Assembly: GCF_028621955.1 (NCBI RefSeq) | Contig: NZ_CP117516.1 | Coordinates: forward strand, 766,001 to 830,000 | DNA: 64,000 bases | Reading direction: 5' to 3' | Origin: Erythrobacter sp. BLCC-B19 | GTDB taxonomy: Bacteria > Pseudomonadota > Alphaproteobacteria > Sphingomonadales > Sphingomonadaceae | Position numbers and translations under genes: made by a program | Notes under the pieces: generated by a model | The model's database searches: none | What the model was told of the DNA's origin: nothing | Seen by the model: the letters and a program-made list of their open reading frames with translations, nothing else | In this document: piece after piece, positions 16,238-27,494 of the stretch | Layout: each line of letters starts with the position of its first letter | Numbering within the stretch: the first letter of the stretch is position 1

Positions 16238-17383
16238 TTACTGCCGCAGCAGATCCCTGCCCACGATCATGCGCATCACCTGATTGGTGCCCTCAAGGAT
16301 CGAGTGCACGCGCAGGTCGCGCCAAAAGCGTTCGATGGGGTAGTCCCTGAGATAGCCATAGCCGCCGAACAATTGCAGCGCGTCGTTGACGATCTTGGAT
16401 CCGCTGTCGGTCGCCAGCCGCTTGGCCATCGCGGAAAAGCGCGACTTGTCGGGCGCGTTGTCGGTCACCTTGGCCGCGGCGAGGTAAAGCAGCGCGCGCG
16501 CGGCTTCCAGATCGGTCGCCATGTCGGCGAGCATGAACTGGGTGTTCTGGAAATCGGCCACCGGCTGGTCGAACTGCTTGCGATCCTTGGTATAGGCAAT
16601 CGCCTCGTCGAGGCACCGCTGCGCCCCGCCGAGCGAGCAAGCGCCGATATTCAGGCGACCGCCGTCGAGGCCCATCATCGCGAAACGGAAGCCCTCGCCC
16701 TCGTCCCCGACGCGGTTGGCGACCGGCACGCGCGCATCCTCGAAGATCACCTGCGCGGTGGGCGAGGCGTTCCAGCCGAGCTTCTTCTCCGGCGCGCCGA
16801 AGCTGACGCCGGGGGTGTCCTTGTCGATCACGAGGCAGGTGATGCCCTTCGACTTGTGGTCGCTGGTGCGCACCATCGTGACGTAGACATCATTCACCCC
16901 GCCGCCCGAGATGAACTGCTTGGTGCCATTGAGGACGTAATGATCGCCATCGAGCCGCGCGCTGGTCTTGAGCGCCGCCGCATCCGATCCGCTGCCGGGT
17001 TCGGTCAGGGCGTAGCTCGCGATCTTCTCCATCGTGACGAGGTCGGGGAGATACTTCGCCTTGACGTCCGCGCCGCCGAACTGGTCGATCATCCACGCGG
17101 CCATGTTGTGGATCGAGATGAAGGCGGAGGTCGAAGGGCAGCCATAGGCCATCGCCTCCATGATCAGCGCCGCCTCCAGCCGTCCGAGGCCGATCCCGCC
17201 CGATTCTTCCGAGACATAGATCGCCCCGAAGCCGAGCTGGGCGCTCTCCTTGATGACATCGCGGGGGAAGATGTGCTTCTCGTCCCACTCGGCCGCGAAG
17301 GGCGTGATGCGGTCTGCGGTGAAGCGCTGCGCGACCTCCTGGATCGCCAGTTGATCGTCGGTGAGTTGGAATTGGCCAGTCAT
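16238..17383 (-). CDS. isobutyryl-CoA dehydrogenase-type acyl-CoA dehydrogenase
   Basis: This FAD enzyme of 381 residues starts the CoA-level part of valine catabolism by making methacrylyl-CoA. ALTEPGSGSDAAALKT is the first acyl-CoA dehydrogenase signature; GGYGYLRDYPIERFWRDLR with SILEGTNQVMRMIV carries the catalytic Glu at the C-terminal position. I use ATG 17383 (MTGQFQLT), where the domain begins, although the frame is open to 17521. It heads the minus-strand cluster leading to mmsB. mmsA is not in the window. Confidence 0.9.
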   Translation of the reverse strand: MTGQFQLTDDQLAIQEVAQRFTADRITPFAAEWDEKHIFPRDVIKESAQLGFGAIYVSEESGGIGLGRLEAALIMEAMAYGCPSTSAFISIHNMAAWMIDQFGGADVKAKYLPDLVTMEKIASYALTEPGSGSDAAALKTSARLDGDHYVLNGTKQFISGGGVNDVYVTMVRTSDHKSKGITCLVIDKDTPGVSFGAPEKKLGWNASPTAQVIFEDARVPVANRVGDEGEGFRFAMMGLDGGRLNIGACSLGGAQRCLDEAIAYTKDRKQFDQPVADFQNTQFMLADMATDLEAARALLYLAAAKVTDNAPDKSRFSAMAKRLATDSGSKIVNDALQLFGGYGYLRDYPIERFWRDLRVHSILEGTNQVMRMIVGRDLLRQ

Positions 17384-17509
17384 GGGCAGGTGCTCTAACC
17401 GGGTTTGGGGGCTTGGAAAAGGCTGGCGGGCCGCGTTCACGGGTGGTTTTTTGCTAGGCGCGAGGCAATTGCTGCAACCTTCCGGCCATGTGGATACGAA
17501 GCTGACACC

Positions 17510-17887
17510 ATGACCACCCACGCTGCCCGCCTGATCCTCGTCTACAATGCCGACAGCGGCTGGCTGAACGCGGTGAAGGACGCGGTGTGGAAGGTGGTGC
17601 GGCCTGCAACCTACCCCTGCTCGCTATGCGCGCTGACCTATGGCTGGGTGTCGATGCACGGGGGCTGGCGGCGGTTTCTGGACGGGCTGCCGCTGGCCCG
17701 CGTGTTCCACCACAAGGATGATTTTGCCGCCGCCTTCCCCGGCCTCGCCATCGCCCTGCCCGCAATCCTGCTGGCCGAGGGCGATGCGCCCCCGCGCGTG
17801 CTGGCAAGCGCGGCAGAACTGGACGCACTGCCCGATCTCGCCGCACTGATCGCGCTGGTCGAGGCGCGGCTGGCGGAGCGTCAGTAG
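17510..17887 (+). CDS. small protein of unknown function
   Basis: This is a 125-residue cytoplasmic-looking protein with no signal or membrane segment. It begins RLILVYNADSGWLNAVKDAVWK and has a conserved-looking PCSLCALTYG with a Cys-x2-Cys pair. I do not recognise its name; the N-terminal motif resembles small DUF proteins seen beside metabolic genes. It runs opposite to both neighbours and its end overlaps the next minus-strand gene by seven bases. ATG 17510 is the first start after the upstream gene's promoter area. Confidence 0.72.
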   Translation: MTTHAARLILVYNADSGWLNAVKDAVWKVVRPATYPCSLCALTYGWVSMHGGWRRFLDGLPLARVFHHKDDFAAAFPGLAIALPAILLAEGDAPPRVLASAAELDALPDLAALIALVEARLAERQ

Positions 17888-18474
17888 ACGATCGTTGGCA
17901 CCAGCGCGAACTGGCAGTCGTCGGCCTTGCCCGCTTCCAACGCCTTGGCAAAGGCTTCGGCTGACGGCGCGAGACGGCGGATCAGGATGATGCCGGTATC
18001 GGTCGGGCTGTTCACCACGAAATCACGGCCATTGCGCCCGGCATCGTCAGGGCGGAATGCCTCGACTGGGCCGCTCTCACCGACACCGCGCCTGAGGCTG
18101 ACGCGGATCGCCTTGCCCTCCCCCCGGATCGTGGCGAAGTTGTTGGTGCGCGCGTCAAAGAAGGAGAGCGACTGGTAGGCGTCCCACTTGGCCATCGTGA
18201 TCTCGACCCGCGGCGCTACGGCGCCGCTGCCCGCGGGCTTGGTCAGGTCATACCGGCACAGCGCGTAGTAGAGATCGGGCGAGGAGCGCACCACCTGCTG
18301 CGTCGTCGGCGTCACCCGCTGCGGCGTGGTGAAGGCGTGGAGCGATACGCCGCGCGCTTCCAGCGCGGCCATTGCGCGGTCCATGATGACGCCGGGGCCA
18401 AGCGCGAGCGTCAGGCCATGCGTCAGCCCGGCGGTGAGAACCAGCGCCAGCGCGGGGGCGATCCAGCGCCTCAT
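17881..18474 (-). CDS. DUF1254-like membrane-anchored protein
   Basis: This 197-residue protein has an N-terminal hydrophobic anchor (IAPALALVLTAGLTHGLTLAL). Its body has segments YYALCRYDLT and YQSLSFFDARTNNFATI like the DUF1254 half of the DUF1254/DUF1214 proteins. In many bacteria the two domains are fused in one periplasmic protein; here they are split into two genes that overlap by four bases, with the DUF1214 gene upstream. Function unknown. Confidence 0.75.
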   Translation of the reverse strand: MRRWIAPALALVLTAGLTHGLTLALGPGVIMDRAMAALEARGVSLHAFTTPQRVTPTTQQVVRSSPDLYYALCRYDLTKPAGSGAVAPRVEITMAKWDAYQSLSFFDARTNNFATIRGEGKAIRVSLRRGVGESGPVEAFRPDDAGRNGRDFVVNSPTDTGIILIRRLAPSAEAFAKALEAGKADDCQFALVPTIVY

Positions 18475-19064
18475 GCGCCGCACGCCAGTCGCTCGATGCG
18501 GGGCGGGGCGAGAACCTTGTCGGGATCGCGCAGCAGTGCCGCTTCGGGGACGTAAAGCCGCAGGGTCAGGTCGAAGTCTCCTGCACCCCTGGTTGAAATC
18601 CACGCCGCGCCGTCCGCCGGCCGCCTCGGCCCGATCACCGCAGACCAAGCGCCTTCGCCAAAGCTCTGAGCGTTGACGCTCAGGGCATTGTCCGTGTTGG
18701 CCGGGAGCATACTGCGGGCATCATAGAGGGTCACCGACCACCACTGCGCAGGCATTGCCCCGCCGCTCAGGCGATAGGTGCAGGCTTCGCGCAAGGGCGC
18801 TCCGGCATCATCGGTGGTGCGGGTGAAGTACACGGCCTCGCTCTTGGCCAGCGCCAGCAAGCCGTGGCGGGCGACGCGCAGCCGGGTGTAGGGATCGGCC
18901 GCCTCAGACCCCACCGCAAAATCGCTGCGCCAGCCGCCGGCATCGACGTTGCCGAAGGCCATATTGCTCGAGGCTGGCCACAGCCCCGCGCCCCACAGCG
19001 CACTGCCCAGACCGGACAACGCCCCGGCGATGATCGCCCCTGCATAGTGCAACGCCCGGCGCAT
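18471..19064 (-). CDS. DUF1214-like exported protein
   Basis: This 197-residue protein has an N-terminal hydrophobic segment (HYAGAIIAGALSGLGSALWGA). A body with EAVYFTRTTDDAG, WWSVTLYD and FDLTLRLYVPE marks the DUF1214 domain. It is followed by the DUF1254-like gene with a four-base overlap, giving a split version of the usual fusion. Its start codon abuts the stop of the Rid-family gene, so all three form one operon. Function of the family is unknown. Confidence 0.78.
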   Translation of the reverse strand: MRRALHYAGAIIAGALSGLGSALWGAGLWPASSNMAFGNVDAGGWRSDFAVGSEAADPYTRLRVARHGLLALAKSEAVYFTRTTDDAGAPLREACTYRLSGGAMPAQWWSVTLYDARSMLPANTDNALSVNAQSFGEGAWSAVIGPRRPADGAAWISTRGAGDFDLTLRLYVPEAALLRDPDKVLAPPRIERLACGA

Positions 19065-19453
19065 CAGTCAGCGATGACCGCTTCGGCTTCGATCTCGACC
19101 CGCCATTCCGGGCGGCACAGCCAGGCCACTCCCGCCATGGTCGCAGCCGGAGGCGCTCCGCCAAAGAAGCGGGCATGAACCGCGCCGACCGCATCCTGAT
19201 CGGCCGGGTCGGTCAGCAGCATCCGGGTGCGCATCACATCAGCCGCACTGCCGCCCAGTTCCGCGATCGCGGCAACGATGATCGTCAGGCACCGCTCGGC
19301 CTGTTCCGCCGCGCCGCCGGGGGTGGTCGACCCGTCGGGCTCAACCGGCCCGGTTCCCGCGACGACGATCCGATTGCCGGTTCGCACCGCGCGGCAGAAC
19401 CCGAAGGTCGCCTCGAACGGCGAGCCCGAAGTCGCCCGCTGTCTCATGCTCAT
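19064..19453 (-). CDS. Rid-family (RidA/YjgF-like) protein
   Basis: This 129-residue protein has the Rid fold. NRIVVAGTGPVEPDG and GGAAEQAERCLTIIVAAIAELGGSAADVMRTRMLLTDP correspond to the conserved core, and WRVEIEAEAVIAD ends with the usual EIEA strand. Classic RidA deaminates reactive enamines and uses an Arg near the C-terminus; CRPEWRVEIEAEAV keeps an Arg in that area. The subgroup is uncertain. It overlaps its neighbours on both sides, consistent with operon organisation. Confidence 0.85.
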   Translation of the reverse strand: MSMRQRATSGSPFEATFGFCRAVRTGNRIVVAGTGPVEPDGSTTPGGAAEQAERCLTIIVAAIAELGGSAADVMRTRMLLTDPADQDAVGAVHARFFGGAPPAATMAGVAWLCRPEWRVEIEAEAVIAD

Positions 19454-19779
19454 CCGCAGGTGATCTCGGTGATTGTCATTGCCGCGTCATAGCGCACATT
19501 CACCCGGTCTTCGCGGTAGTCCATTGTCCACGCCCCATTCGGCGGCCCCCAGCGCAACGACCTTGCGCCGCTCGCCCTGAGGATCGCCTCGCCCTTGGAC
19601 TGGGTGGCGTTCTGCCCGACGTAATCTTGTGCCTTGGCCGCATTGCAGGTCATCGGCACCGGCGGCGGGGGCACCGCGTCGGCGCGGTCCGGCGCATCGT
19701 CGTTGATGCTGACCACGCAGCCGGCAAGGCCCAAAGCCATCGTCCCGGCCATCGCCACACTCTTGAACGCTTGCCTCAT
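19450..19779 (-). CDS. I78-family peptidase inhibitor lipoprotein
   Basis: This 109-residue predicted lipoprotein has signal MRQAFKSVAMAGTMALGLAGC with lipobox LAGC. The mature part has CNAAKAQDYVGQNATQSKGEAILRAS and ends MDYREDRVNVRYD...ITCG, the potato-inhibitor-like I78 domain (Elastase inhibitor AFLEI type). It is probably tethered in the cell envelope and protects against serine proteases; the substrate is unknown. The ATG at 19779 starts the signal peptide; the frame is open to 19833. Confidence 0.82.
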   Translation of the reverse strand: MRQAFKSVAMAGTMALGLAGCVVSINDDAPDRADAVPPPPVPMTCNAAKAQDYVGQNATQSKGEAILRASGARSLRWGPPNGAWTMDYREDRVNVRYDAAMTITEITCG

Positions 19780-19912
19780 ATCCTTGGAGCCTCCCTGTCG
19801 CGATCCGGCCTCTGCCGGAGGATCAGGCAACACCTATCAGCCCGTATGACGCAAATGAAGGGGTGACGGAGCGCTTCGACGGGCCGGCTGGGATGCTGGT
19901 CGAGAAGCGCTC

Positions 19913-22270
19913 TCAGGCCGCCGCTGCGGGGCGGGGCGTGCTTGCCTCGCCAGCCGCCAGCGCCGCCAGATCATCCGCCTGCAAGGGCCGTCCGACGAAA
20001 TAGCCCTGCGCATAATCGCAACCGATCGTTTCGAGGAAAGCGAGGCACGCGGCCTCCTCGATCCCTTCGGCCACGACCTTGAGGCCCAGCTCGTGCGCCA
20101 GCTGCACGGTCGATCCCACCAGCAGCGCATCGCCCTTGTCGACATGGGCCTGGGCCACGAACATCCGGTCGATCTTCAGCTCAGACAGGGGCAGCAGCTT
20201 GAGATAGTTGAGCGCTGACTGACCTGTGCCGTAGTCGTCCATCGAAATGCGGATACCAGCCGCGCGGAAGCGTTCGAGCGTGGCGATGGCCACATCGGTG
20301 TCCTCGAACTGCGCGGTTTCGGTGACTTCGAAGGTGATCCGCTGCGCCGGAGCACCTGCGCGCACCACCGCCGCCAGCGCGCGGTTGGCGAAGTTTTCGG
20401 AGGTGAGCAGCGCGGCCGAGATATTGACCGCAACCCCGATCGTCAGCCCGCGATCACACCAGCCGCGCATATCCTCCAGCGCGCGGGACAGCACCGCGAT
20501 GGTCAGATCGTCGATCCGCCCCGCCTCCTCGATCACCGGAATGAAGCAATCGGGCGGCAACAGACCGCGCTCGGGATGGTTCCAGCGCACCAGCGCCTCG
20601 ACCGCATCGATCTGGCGGGTCGCCAGGTTGAGCTTGGGCTGATAGAGCACCATGATATTGCCGCTGCGCAGCGCCTCTTCCAGCTCGCCCAGCAGCGAGA
20701 ACTGCTGGCTGGCGGTTTCGCCTTCGCCAATCGTGTGGAGCCGCCAGAACTTGCCCGCGCGCCGCGCCTGGCTGGCGGCGTGGACAGCATTGACCACCGC
20801 CCCCGCGCCTTTGACCTCGGCAGCGCCGAATGTCAGCGATACGCCCAGCCTGCGCCCGGCAATCTCGAATGGGCTGCGCATCAGCGCCCGGATCCCGGCA
20901 AGCTGCGCTTCCAGCTCGTCGATCGGCAGCGCAGACACCCACAGCAGGGTGCGATCTTCGATCCGGTAGACCGTGTTGCCGCCCCCTGCGACCTGCAGAC
21001 GCTCGGCAATACGGCGCAGCAGGGTGCCGAAGTCGTCCGCGGCAACCGCCAGCTTGAGCGCGTCGAAATCGTCGATCTGCGCAGCGACGAGGAAGCGCTC
21101 GCCCTCGGCCCCTGCCCGCGCGTAGAGCGCAATGCGGTTGGGCAGGCCGCTTTCGGGATCGATCTGCCGGCCAAGCGCGGCAAGGCGCTGGGTCAGCGTG
21201 ACATAGCGGATCGCACCCGCCGCGCTGACCAGCAGCATGGCCGGCACCAGGGCGAACCACATATGAAACAGCACGCGCGCGCCGAGCCAGGCCGCCAGCA
21301 GCACCAGCAGCGCGCCGCCCGCGCGCACCAGCGCCGCATGGCGCTGCCTTGCGCCCAGCACGCCATAGGCCAGCACCGCCGCCAGCAGCAACGGCAGCGG
21401 CCACACGCCATAGGTCGGCACACCGCTCAGCAGGGTCTCGGCCGCCAGCGCCTGAATGATGACGCCGGGAATGACGCCATTGCGCGGCACGAGATAGCGA
21501 TCCCCCAGCTCGACAGCAGTCGAACCGATGATCACGTCCTTGCCGGCAAGGCCGTCCAACGGCTGCGTGCCGCGCGCAACGGCGATAAAGCTGTGCCGCG
21601 GGAGCGTCGCCGGATCGATCGCGAAATCGACCGGGAAGGTCGCATCCGCCATCCCCGCCCGGCCTGCCGCCAGCACCGCGAGCGAGGGGCGCGCGGTATC
21701 GCCGGTGATCGTGCCGAACGGCATCCGCCGGACATAGCCATCCGGGTCGTGCCGGACCGAAACCGAGGCAAGATGCGCGGCATCACGCAGGATCGGGATG
21801 GGCAGCGTGTCGAGCTGGCGCGCCTCGCCGAAGCCGGTGCTCTGACTGAAGGTCGGCAGCATCACCGTCGCGCGTGCATTGGCAATCGCGTCGGCAAAGG
21901 CGCGGTCGCCTTCAGGATCGGCGCCGCTGGAAAAGTCGACATCGAAGCTGATCGAGCGCACGCCTGCGGCATCGAGCGCGCGGACGACTTCGGCGTAATT
22001 GCCGCGCGGCCAAGGCCAGCGCTGGATCGCCGCCATCGAGGCTGCGTCCATCTCGACGACATGAACCTGCCCGCTGGCCGGGCGGCTGAGGAGGCTGAAA
22101 GAGGCTTCTTCGATCCGGCTTTCGGTGCCGCGAAACGCTCCGGTCAGCGCCGCGGTGGTCACCGCCAGCGCAAGCGCCGCGACCATCAGCAGGCGGATAT
22201 GCCAGGCATCGCCGCGCTGGGCCGCCGCGGCGAGCGGAGCAAAGGTGTGCCGGGAGGTCATCGCGGTCAA
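19913..22270 (-). CDS. CHASE2-GGDEF-EAL cyclic-di-GMP signalling protein
   Basis: This 785-residue membrane protein has an N-terminal helix, a periplasmic CHASE2 sensor (about 45-270), three helices, a degenerate GGDEF domain (no GG[D/E]EF motif; DRTLLWVS stands there), and an intact-looking EAL domain from about residue 540. EAL features are VEALVRW, the Asn in VAVNISA, ITFEVTE, MDDYGTGQSALNYL, KIDRMF and VAEGIE. It therefore probably degrades c-di-GMP under control of an extracytoplasmic signal. It is 11 bases downstream of the FecR protein gene, so the two form an operon. Confidence 0.9.
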   Translation of the reverse strand: MTAMTSRHTFAPLAAAAQRGDAWHIRLLMVAALALAVTTAALTGAFRGTESRIEEASFSLLSRPASGQVHVVEMDAASMAAIQRWPWPRGNYAEVVRALDAAGVRSISFDVDFSSGADPEGDRAFADAIANARATVMLPTFSQSTGFGEARQLDTLPIPILRDAAHLASVSVRHDPDGYVRRMPFGTITGDTARPSLAVLAAGRAGMADATFPVDFAIDPATLPRHSFIAVARGTQPLDGLAGKDVIIGSTAVELGDRYLVPRNGVIPGVIIQALAAETLLSGVPTYGVWPLPLLLAAVLAYGVLGARQRHAALVRAGGALLVLLAAWLGARVLFHMWFALVPAMLLVSAAGAIRYVTLTQRLAALGRQIDPESGLPNRIALYARAGAEGERFLVAAQIDDFDALKLAVAADDFGTLLRRIAERLQVAGGGNTVYRIEDRTLLWVSALPIDELEAQLAGIRALMRSPFEIAGRRLGVSLTFGAAEVKGAGAVVNAVHAASQARRAGKFWRLHTIGEGETASQQFSLLGELEEALRSGNIMVLYQPKLNLATRQIDAVEALVRWNHPERGLLPPDCFIPVIEEAGRIDDLTIAVLSRALEDMRGWCDRGLTIGVAVNISAALLTSENFANRALAAVVRAGAPAQRITFEVTETAQFEDTDVAIATLERFRAAGIRISMDDYGTGQSALNYLKLLPLSELKIDRMFVAQAHVDKGDALLVGSTVQLAHELGLKVVAEGIEEAACLAFLETIGCDYAQGYFVGRPLQADDLAALAAGEASTPRPAAAA

Positions 22271-22281
22271 CAGCTATCGGC

Positions 22282-23763
<1,482 letters not shown>

Positions 23764-23902
23764 ACAAACTCTCCGACCCTGCCCGATACAGTCAAAGAGG
23801 CGCACATCCCGTTTATGCAGATAGTTAACGACGCTTTACGCGCGGCAATCATTAACCTTTCGGGACTAGGATACAGGCTACATCTGCAAACGGGATGATG
23901 CC

Positions 23903-25558
23903 TTGATTCGGGGTGCGGTTAATCACTGCGGTGCAACGATCCTGCTGCTGGCCACCACTCCGCTGGCCGCACAGGATGTGCTCGACCGCACCAATCCCGG
24001 CGCCGATCTTGCCCGCGACACGCTGCCGCCGTCTCCCGCCGAGCCCGTTCGGATCGAGGTGCTGCCGGTGCTCGATACCCCGCTCGCCGCCACCGGGGCC
24101 GATACGCCGCTCGATGTCGGCGCCATCGTGATCGACGGGCTGACGGCAATGAACCGCGCCGATTTTGCAGCGACCATCGAGCCTTTTGCCGGTCGCCCGC
24201 TGGCCCGCGCCGAGCTGGCGCGCCTGACCGATGCGATCGCGGCGCGGGCGCGTGCCGAAGGCTACGTCCTTGCCACCGCATGGATCCCCGAACAGACCCT
24301 CACCGGCGGGATGCTGCGGGTGCGGGTCGATGAAGGCGCGATCGATGCGGTGCGGGTCGAAGGCTCGGATGATCCTGCGATCCGTCGCCAGCTGGAACGG
24401 CTCGTCAACGACCGCCCGCTGACGCTCGCCGCCTTGCAGCGCGCGGTGCTGCTGGCCGACGACCTGCCCGGCGTGTGGATCCGCTCCACCCGCTTCGAGC
24501 GCGAGGGCCAGCGCCGCATTCTGGTGGTCGATGCCGGACGCAGTGACGCGAGCGGCGCGGTGCAGCTGGCGACCGACGGCACCAAGCCATTGGGCCCGGT
24601 GCGCGCCCGTATCGACTTCGACGCCAACGGCCTGATCTCGCCGCGCGACCGGGTCGATCTCAGCATCTCGCTGACCCCGCTCGATCCGGAGGAGCTGGCC
24701 TTCTTCAGCGCGCGGTACAGCGTGATCGTGAACGATGCCGGCACCAGCCTGGGCGCTTTCGGTTCCTTTTCACGCACCGAGCCAGGGGCTTACCTCGCCA
24801 ACCGCGAACTGCTGGGCGAGGCGTGGCAGGGCGGTCTCAAGCTGCGCCACCCGCTGATGCGCGCACCCCAGCGCAGCCTGTGGCTCGAAGCGAGCGGCGA
24901 GGTGCAGGACTTGCGGCAGGACCGCTTCGGCACGCTTGCCCGGCATGACCGGATCGCGCTCGCCCGGCTGGGGTTCTATGGCTTCGGGCGGCTGGCGGGC
25001 GGCAACCTTCAGGGCCGCGCGACAGTGAGCCAGGGGCTGCCGATCCTCGCCGCGACCGACACCGGCGACCCGCTCGCCTCGCGCCTCGATGCCGCGCCCG
25101 ATTTCACGACGCTGAGCTGGTGGCTCAACTGGCGGCGCGGGATCGCCCCGCGGGTCAGCCTTCAGCTGGCAAGCGTCGGCCAGCTCTCGACCGCCCCGCT
25201 GCTGATCGGCGAAAGCTTCACGCTGGGCGGCAACAGCTTCCTGCGCGGCTATGACTTTGCCCAGCGCGTGGGCGACGAGGGCGCGGCCGGATTGATCGAA
25301 CTGCGCTATGACTGGCCGCGCGCGCTGGGTGCGGTCAGGCAGGTGCAGCTTTACGCCTTTGCCGATGGCGGGACGGTCTCGAACCTCGAGGGCGGACTGG
25401 GCGGCGGCACGCTGGCGTCGAGCGGCGCAGGCCTGCGCACCGACATCACCCGCGATCTCGACCTCGATTTCGAAGTCGCCGTGCCGCTCACCGAAGACCG
25501 CTATGACACGGGCGACAACTCGCCGCGCCTGAACCTCAGGGTCAGCCAGTCGTTCTGA
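23903..25558 (+). CDS. TpsB/ShlB/FhaC-type two-partner secretion transporter
   Basis: This 551-residue outer-membrane protein has a signal-like start, a POTRA region (about 65-200; VGAIVIDGLTAMNRADFAATIEPFAGRPL, then GYVLATAWIPEQTLTGGMLRVRV) and a 16-strand barrel. The family motif appears in GESFTLGGNSFLRGYDF, the conserved L-R-G-Y of the pore loop, and the protein ends in a barrel strand with terminal Phe. TTG 23903 follows a CGGGA site; the nearby ATGs read into a stop after three or four codons. It diverges from the FecR/CHASE2 operon. No classical TpsA gene is adjacent. Confidence 0.9.
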   Translation: MIRGAVNHCGATILLLATTPLAAQDVLDRTNPGADLARDTLPPSPAEPVRIEVLPVLDTPLAATGADTPLDVGAIVIDGLTAMNRADFAATIEPFAGRPLARAELARLTDAIAARARAEGYVLATAWIPEQTLTGGMLRVRVDEGAIDAVRVEGSDDPAIRRQLERLVNDRPLTLAALQRAVLLADDLPGVWIRSTRFEREGQRRILVVDAGRSDASGAVQLATDGTKPLGPVRARIDFDANGLISPRDRVDLSISLTPLDPEELAFFSARYSVIVNDAGTSLGAFGSFSRTEPGAYLANRELLGEAWQGGLKLRHPLMRAPQRSLWLEASGEVQDLRQDRFGTLARHDRIALARLGFYGFGRLAGGNLQGRATVSQGLPILAATDTGDPLASRLDAAPDFTTLSWWLNWRRGIAPRVSLQLASVGQLSTAPLLIGESFTLGGNSFLRGYDFAQRVGDEGAAGLIELRYDWPRALGAVRQVQLYAFADGGTVSNLEGGLGGGTLASSGAGLRTDITRDLDLDFEVAVPLTEDRYDTGDNSPRLNLRVSQSF

Positions 25559-25562
25559 CGCG

Positions 25563-27035
25563 TCAGCTCTTGTGCTTGTCGAGTTCGTCGCCGGTGACGC
25601 TGACGACATGGAGCAGGTTGGTCGCCCCCGGCGTCCCGAACGGCACGCCTGCCAGCACGATCAGCTTGGCCCCGCCGCTGGCGAAACCGTGGCGCAGCGC
25701 CATGCGCTTGCCCTTGCCGATCATCTCTTCGAAGCTGCCGATATCCTTGGTCGCCACCGCGTGCGCGCCCCACAGCAGCGCCACCCGGCGCGCGGTGCGG
25801 GGCGAGGGGGTGAGCACCAGCATCGGGGTCGCGGGCCGCTCGCGCGCCACGCGCCTTGCGGTCGAGCCTGAGGTGGTGAACACCGTGATCGCGCTGATCG
25901 GCACGGTATCGGCAATGGTCATGCAGGCATGGGCCAGCGCGTCGGAGGTGGTCGCATCGGGCGGCGTATCGAGGAAGCGCACACGCGCCTTGTAATCCTC
26001 GTCATTTTCCACCTGCACCGCGATCCGGTCCATCATCGCGACCGATTCTTCCGGCCACGCGCCCGCCGCGCTTTCGGCCGAGAGCATCACCGCGTCCGCC
26101 CCGTCATAGACCGCATTCGCCACGTCCGAGACTTCGGCGCGGGTCGGCGAGGGGCTTTCGATCATGCTTTCGAGCATCTGCGTCGCCACGATCACCGGCT
26201 TGCCCGCGCGGCGCGCCATGCTGACGATCTTCTTCTGGAGCGGCGGCACCTCATAGGGTTCCAGCTCCACGCCCAAGTCGCCGCGCGCGACCATGATGCC
26301 ATCGGCCAGTTCGATGATCGATTCAAGCCGGTCGACCGCCTTGGGCTTCTCGATCTTGGCGCAGATCGCGGTGCCGTGGTGGCCGATCAGCTTGCGCGCT
26401 TCGGCGATGTCCTCGGGGCGTTGCACGAAAGAGAGCGCAATCCAGTCCGCCCCGTGCTCGGTGGCGAAGGCGAGGTCGCGGCGGTCTTTTTCGGTCATGG
26501 CCGGGATCGGCACTTCGGCATCGGGGACGTTGACGCCCTTGCGGTCGGAGATCACCCCGCCGACTTCGGCGCTGCACAGGATGCGGCTGCCATCGGCTTC
26601 CAGCACCTTCAGACGGATCTTGCCGTCGTTGATCAGCAGTCGCTGCCCGCGCTCCATGATGCCGAACAGTTCGGGATGCGGCAGGCAGACGCGGTTTTCA
26701 TCGCCCGGCGTCTCGTCGCGGTCGAGCACGAAGTGGCCCGAATGGCGGATCACCGCCTGCCCATCCCTGAAGGTGCCGACGCGCAGCTTCGGCCCTTGCA
26801 GGTCGGCGAGGATCGCGATGGGCCGCGCATACTGCTTTTCCAGCGCGCGGATGGCGGCGACCACCGGCTCGTGATCGGCATGAACGCCGTGGCTCATGTT
26901 GAGGCGGAAGGCGTCTGCGCCGGCCCGCACCAGCCGTTCCAGCATCTCGGGCGAGCGGCTGGCCGGGCCGATGGTGGCGAGAATCTTGACCTTGCGGCCG
27001 CGCGGGTCGATCCGTGACTGATCGCGTCGTGACAT
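25563..27035 (-). CDS. pyk: pyruvate kinase
   Basis: It converts phosphoenolpyruvate and ADP to pyruvate and ATP. Seen are KILATIGPASRSPEMLERL near the N-terminus, the active-site stretch GIMVARGDLGVELEP, and ATQMLESMIESPSPTRAEVSDVANAVYDGADAVMLSAESAAG, which holds the catalytic Thr/Lys region. The 490 residues fit the bacterial enzyme. Its C-terminal domain is present, so allosteric control is possible. The gene is alone on the minus strand and converges with the TpsB gene. Confidence 0.96.
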   Translation of the reverse strand: MSRRDQSRIDPRGRKVKILATIGPASRSPEMLERLVRAGADAFRLNMSHGVHADHEPVVAAIRALEKQYARPIAILADLQGPKLRVGTFRDGQAVIRHSGHFVLDRDETPGDENRVCLPHPELFGIMERGQRLLINDGKIRLKVLEADGSRILCSAEVGGVISDRKGVNVPDAEVPIPAMTEKDRRDLAFATEHGADWIALSFVQRPEDIAEARKLIGHHGTAICAKIEKPKAVDRLESIIELADGIMVARGDLGVELEPYEVPPLQKKIVSMARRAGKPVIVATQMLESMIESPSPTRAEVSDVANAVYDGADAVMLSAESAAGAWPEESVAMMDRIAVQVENDEDYKARVRFLDTPPDATTSDALAHACMTIADTVPISAITVFTTSGSTARRVARERPATPMLVLTPSPRTARRVALLWGAHAVATKDIGSFEEMIGKGKRMALRHGFASGGAKLIVLAGVPFGTPGATNLLHVVSVTGDELDKHKS

Positions 27036-27100
27036 TATTGGCTATCCCTCTTGAAGATGGCCTATGGCACAGGCGCATTTCAACTCAAGGAAAAGCCGCG

Positions 27101-27412
27101 ATGAATAGCAATGCCGATCCGCTCGATGCGCTGGATGACGCACAGGCCGCCGCCGCCTTTCGCCGGCTGGTGCGCCACCTCCAGCATCGCCACGATGCGC
27201 AGAACATTGATCTGATGGGGCTCGCCGGCTTCTGCCGCAATTGCCTTGCCGACTGGATCCGCGAGGCGGGCTATCCGGGCGACAAGGAGGAGGCGCGCGA
27301 AGTGATCCACGGGATGCCGAGCGCCGAATGGAAGGCGACCCGCCAGACCCCCGCGACCGACGAGCAACTCGCCCGGATGCAGGCCAGCGTAGCGAAGAAC
27401 GCACAGGAATAA
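27101..27412 (+). CDS. DUF1244 family protein
   Basis: This 103-residue alphaproteobacterial protein has the DUF1244 signatures [33 protein letters not shown] and HGMPSAEWK, with two Cys in FCRNC that could bind metal. ATG 27101 gives the normal family length although the frame is open from 27014. It diverges from pyruvate kinase and is followed by gapR with about 80 bases between. Its biochemical function is not established. Confidence 0.88.
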   Translation: MNSNADPLDALDDAQAAAAFRRLVRHLQHRHDAQNIDLMGLAGFCRNCLADWIREAGYPGDKEEAREVIHGMPSAEWKATRQTPATDEQLARMQASVAKNAQE

Positions 27413-27494
27413 TTTTCGCGGGCGGTTCAATCGGCGGCAGGCTCTGGCTATCGCCCCTGCCAACCGATTCTCAAATTCCGATGGAGACCCCCCC

